DNA from: Helicobacteraceae bacterium
GTDB taxonomy: Bacteria; Campylobacterota; Campylobacteria; Campylobacterales; SZUA-545
DNA length: 7,247 bases
Direction: 5' to 3'
Assembly: GCA_031276985.1 (NCBI GenBank)
Contig: JAISMA010000173.1
Location: forward strand, 1 to 7,247
Under the pieces are notes generated by a model that saw only the letters and a list, made by a program, of their open reading frames with translations, did not search any database and was not told the DNA's origin. Shown in pieces: positions 4,851 to 7,247 of this stretch (positions within the stretch are counted from its first letter, which is position 1; every line of letters starts with the position of its first letter). Made by a program: the position numbers and the translations under genes.

Positions 4851-4856
4851 ATCATA
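4851..4856 (-). promoter_or_regulatory. candidate -10 box of the HIT-TerC-gluQ operon
   Basis: On the minus strand TATGAT lies 40-45 bases before the HIT ATG and is preceded by GTTTCGC. No TTGACA-like -35 is visible, as is common in Campylobacterota. It is the best match in the divergent region on this strand, but only a moderate one. Confidence 0.4.
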
Positions 4857-4886
4857 GCGAAACGTAGCTATTCGCGTCGTTCTTTG

Positions 4887-4919
4887 GCGCTCACCTGAAA
4901 TGAGCGCTAAATGAACGCG
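4887..4919. promoter_or_regulatory. dyad and 11-bp direct repeat between divergent promoters (possible operator)
   Basis: GCGCTCA 4887-4893 is the reverse complement of TGAGCGC 4901-4907, seven bases apart. Overlapping its right arm, AAATGAGCGCT (4898-4908) is followed at once by AAATGAACGCG (4909-4919), a repeat with a period of 11 bases, about one helix turn. The site lies between the HIT and htpG -10 boxes. No CIRCE (TTAGCACTC-N9-GAGTGCTAA) or HspR/HAIR site was found. Confidence 0.35.
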
Positions 4920-4950
4920 CAAACCTTTAGTCTTTATTTATCAAGTTTGT

Positions 4951-4958
4951 TGTATAAT
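4951..4958 (+). promoter_or_regulatory. htpG promoter, -10 region
   Basis: A perfect TATAAT at 4953-4958 follows TTTGTTG, the T-rich extended form seen in Campylobacterota sigma-70 promoters. The upstream stretch 4926-4950 is AT-rich. No convincing -35 and no heat-shock sigma-32 pattern is visible. The distance from the -10 box to the ATG is 29 bases. Confidence 0.65.
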
Positions 4959-4987
4959 TCGCCAAAATATCACACGGGAGCAAACAA

Positions 4988-6853
4988 ATGTCAAAATACG
5001 CCTTTCAAACAGAAGTTAATCAACTTCTCGATCTGATGATTCACTCGCTGTATTCCAACCGCGAGATTTTCCTGCGCGAGCTAATTAGCAACGCGAGCGA
5101 CGCGCTGGACAAACTGAAATTTCTCACGGTTAGCGACGATCGCTTTAAGACGATCGCTTTTGAGCCAAAGATCCAAATTCGCTTTGACGCGGCGGATCGC
5201 AAATGGCTGGAGATTAGCGATAACGGAATCGGCATGAACGAAGCCGATCTGATCGAAAACTTAGGCACGATCGCAAAAAGCGGCACTAAAAATTTTGTCT
5301 CGCGGCTAACGGGCGATCGCAAAAAAGATTCCAATCTTATCGGACAATTCGGCGTGGGTTTTTACTCGGCGTTTATGGTGGCGGATACGATCGAAGTTAT
5401 CGCTAAGAAAGTCGGCGAAGATAAAGCGTATAAATGGACAAGCGACGGCAAAGGAGAGTACACAATCGAAGAGGCAAACCGCGAGAGCTTTGGCGCTACG
5501 GTTCGCTTAAATCTCAAAGAAGACGGCAAAGAGTTTGCCAATCGCTGGACGCTTGAAAGCGCGATCAAAAAGTATTCAAACCATATTCCATTTCCCATAT
5601 TTATGGAATACGAGCAAGTCGAATACGACGATAAGGGCAAAGAAAAAGGCAAAACGCAAAAAAACGATCAGATCGGAAGCGCGACGGCGTTATGGAAACG
5701 CCCTAAAAACTCCATAAAACCCGAAGAGTATCAGGAGTTTTACAAGACGATAAGCCACGATAGCGGCGAGATTATGGCGACGATCCACACGCAAGCCGAA
5801 GGCGCGCTGGAATATACGACGTTGTTTTTCATTCCAAAACGCGCGCCGTTTGATCTGCATAGAATGGATTATCGATCGGGCGTTAAGCTATACGTTAAGC
5901 GCGTATTTATCACCGACGACGACAAAGAGCTTTTGCCCGTTTATCTGCGTTTTGTGCGCGGCGTTATCGACAGCGAAGACTTGCCGCTTAACGTCAGCCG
6001 CGAGATTTTGCAGCAAAACAAAATCTTGGCAAACATTAAAAGCGCTTCGGTTAAAAAAATTCTAGGCGAAATTAAAAAGTTAAGCGAAGATAAAGAAAAG
6101 TACGCCGAATTTCACAAAGAGTTTGGACGGTGCGTAAAAGAGGGGCTTTACAGCGATTACGCCAACAAAGACGAGCTTTTGGAACTAGCGCGCTTTAAGA
6201 CGACAAAAGACGAAGGTTTATGCGGATTCGCCGAATATAAAGAGCGAATGAAAGCCGATCAAAAAGCGATATACTATATCGCTGGTTTAAGCGAATCATT
6301 GCTTAGAAATTCGCCGCTTTTGGAAAGCTACAAAGCCGAAGGTTTGGAAGTGCTGATTATGGACGACGAGATTGATGAAATCGTTATTTCACAGATTGGC
6401 GAATACAAAGGAACGCCGCTTAAAGCAATCAACAAATCGGGCGCGGACGACGATCTGCCCAAAACGCGCGACGAGGAGACGATTAAAGCCGCCGAGCCGA
6501 TCGCGCAAAAGGTTAAAAAAGCGCTTGGCGACGCGGTGAAAGAGGTCAAAATAAGCGCGAGATTAAGCGGTTCGCCCGCCTGCTTGATTTTGGATGAAAA
6601 CGATCCGAGCGTGCAAATGCGGCAGATGTTCAAGGCAATGGGCGCTATGTCGGAATCGGAGATTAAGCCGATATTGGAGCTAAATCCTTCGCATGAGATT
6701 ATCCAAAAAATCGGCGCGATTGAGGACGAAGCGCTTATTAGCGACGTTAGTTTTCTGGTATTAGAGCAAGCGCAACTAATAGCGGGCATGACGCTAAAAG
6801 ATCCCGCCGCGTTTGGCGCGCGCTTGTCCAAAATCCTCGCCAAAGCAATGTGA
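4988..6853 (+). CDS. htpG: chaperone protein HtpG (bacterial Hsp90)
   Basis: HtpG is a cytoplasmic ATP-dependent dimeric chaperone that helps client proteins fold. The 621-residue product is the normal length. The N-terminal GHKL ATPase domain shows FLRELISNASDALDKL (28-43, with catalytic E31 and N35), ISDNGIGM (76-83, D78 contacting adenine), NLGTIAKSGT (91-100, lid) and GQFGVGFYSAFMVAD (119-133). The middle domain has LYVKRVFITDD and RGVIDSEDLPLNVSREILQQ, and the C-terminal dimerisation domain ends without the eukaryotic MEEVD tail. The region around residues 210-225 is a short charged linker (DDKGKEKGKTQK). GGGAG lies seven bases before ATG 4988, and a TATAAT box sits further upstream. It is transcribed alone: divergent from the HIT operon and convergent with the next gene. 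Confidence 0.97.
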   Translation: MSKYAFQTEVNQLLDLMIHSLYSNREIFLRELISNASDALDKLKFLTVSDDRFKTIAFEPKIQIRFDAADRKWLEISDNGIGMNEADLIENLGTIAKSGTKNFVSRLTGDRKKDSNLIGQFGVGFYSAFMVADTIEVIAKKVGEDKAYKWTSDGKGEYTIEEANRESFGATVRLNLKEDGKEFANRWTLESAIKKYSNHIPFPIFMEYEQVEYDDKGKEKGKTQKNDQIGSATALWKRPKNSIKPEEYQEFYKTISHDSGEIMATIHTQAEGALEYTTLFFIPKRAPFDLHRMDYRSGVKLYVKRVFITDDDKELLPVYLRFVRGVIDSEDLPLNVSREILQQNKILANIKSASVKKILGEIKKLSEDKEKYAEFHKEFGRCVKEGLYSDYANKDELLELARFKTTKDEGLCGFAEYKERMKADQKAIYYIAGLSESLLRNSPLLESYKAEGLEVLIMDDEIDEIVISQIGEYKGTPLKAINKSGADDDLPKTRDEETIKAAEPIAQKVKKALGDAVKEVKISARLSGSPACLILDENDPSVQMRQMFKAMGAMSESEIKPILELNPSHEIIQKIGAIEDEALISDVSFLVLEQAQLIAGMTLKDPAAFGARLSKILAKAM

Positions 6854-6870
6854 GCCGATCGGCGGTCATA

Positions 6871-6919
6871 AGGATATATAAATAAATAACGTTTTGGCGT
6901 TGTTTGCTACATATATCCT
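6871..6919. terminator. nested inverted repeat between convergent genes (possible bidirectional terminator)
   Basis: AGGATATAT 6871-6879 is the exact reverse complement of ATATATCCT 6911-6919. Inside it, AAATAACG 6884-6891 pairs with CGTTGTTT 6898-6905 (one T-G pair) around TTTTGG. The structure lies 17 bases after the htpG stop and overlaps the last codons of the convergent gene. No T-run follows it on either strand, and the outer stem is AT-rich, so termination is a guess from position and symmetry. Confidence 0.4.
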
Positions 6920-7247
6920 AAGCCGAGAGCGGATCGCAAAGCGTGAATCGTTTCGGCTTCTTCGGGCGCGATTACGCCGTCGGATTTAACGCTTGCGATA
7001 GCTAAATCTATAATATGTTGTTTAATTTCGTCGTTTGCTTGTTGAATGCAATCGTAAGCTCTTTCTAGCATTTGGGTTAGGATTTTGTTTGAAGGCGCAT
7101 ATTCTAAAACGGCGTTAGATTTGCAAACGTTATCAAACGCCGATTTAGCTTTCTCGTCGTTTTGGTATTGGTCATATACGATCGCCGAAAGCGCGATTGA
7201 AATTTCTTTTGCGATCGGCTCAATCGCGTTATAAACGATCTTTGGCG
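6907..7247 (-). CDS. unrecognised protein, C-terminal 112 residues (start outside window), weak TerB-like tail
   Basis: Reading the minus strand, the frame is open from the window edge to TAG at 6909-6907, with no internal stop in 112 codons and codon use like its neighbours. The product is mostly helical by composition, without membrane segments: AIEPIAKEISIALSAIVYDQ near the edge, then LTQMLERAYDCIQQANDEIK, and at the end LAIASVKSDGVIAPEEAETI followed by HALRSALGLGYM. The last part, 'A...SDGVI.PEEAE.I..L...LGL', resembles the closing helices of TerB/DjlA-like domains (..aDGxixxeE...i..l...lgl), which in that family hold acidic metal-binding positions. That match is by eye and short. The gene is convergent with htpG, 53 bases away. 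Confidence 0.65.
   Translation of the reverse strand, partial: PKIVYNAIEPIAKEISIALSAIVYDQYQNDEKAKSAFDNVCKSNAVLEYAPSNKILTQMLERAYDCIQQANDEIKQHIIDLAIASVKSDGVIAPEEAETIHALRSALGLGYM

Noticed and set aside
4812..4922. N-terminal extension of the HIT protein back to 4922
   Set aside because: The extra 37 residues do not look like HIT proteins, cross the likely promoter, and ATG 4811 has a good GAGG site.
5041..6843. Long minus-strand and off-frame open frames inside htpG
   Set aside because: They are antisense or off-frame shadows of a fully conserved htpG gene, without motifs or ribosome binding sites.

Overview
The window looks like chromosomal DNA from a member of the Campylobacterota (Epsilonproteobacteria), probably an uncultured lineage with a fairly high GC content for that phylum. 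The strongest evidence is in the ribosomal proteins. L21 has the C-terminal stretch KRRRKDSKQKRGFRRDFTRV, and L27 begins MAHKKGQGSTQNNRDS; as I remember the families, both are typical of Campylobacter and its relatives. Promoters of the type TTTTGG-TAGAAT and TTGTTG-TATAAT without a clear -35 box fit the same group. No phage, plasmid or CRISPR signature is visible.

Layout: (1) 1-375, the 3' end of a TPR-repeat protein, plus strand. (2) 488-1098, rplU-rpmA, plus strand, with a good promoter. (3) 1099-2508, about 1.4 kb with no credible gene, filled with several kinds of repeats: a 64-bp-period direct repeat just after rpmA, a dispersed array of about a dozen degenerate 27-bp palindromes (consensus near CGTCATTCCCGCGAAGGCGG + GTATCCA), and a three-unit tandem hairpin array abutting the end of gluQ. 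(4) 2509-4811, a compact minus-strand operon in the order HIT-domain protein, TerC/DUF475 membrane protein, gluQ (glutamyl-Q tRNA(Asp) synthetase), with overlapping or nearly overlapping junctions. (5) 4812-4987, a divergent promoter region with a small dyad. (6) 4988-6853, htpG (Hsp90), plus strand. (7) 6907-7247, the C-terminal part of an unrecognised minus-strand gene with a weak TerB-like tail, convergent with htpG.

Most genes are housekeeping: translation (L21, L27), tRNA modification (GluQ), protein folding (HtpG) and nucleotide or metal handling (HIT, TerC-like). The points most worth a second look are: gluQ has no ATG/GTG/TTG start in front of its conserved N-terminal motif, although its reading frame is one base away from the end of the terC-like gene; the repeat-packed island lies where obgE usually follows rpmA; the tandem hairpins next to gluQ show compensatory base changes; and the octamer GCGATCGC (the cyanobacterial HIP1 palindrome) occurs at least six times in 7.2 kb. 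I did not find a convincing new defence or mobile system.
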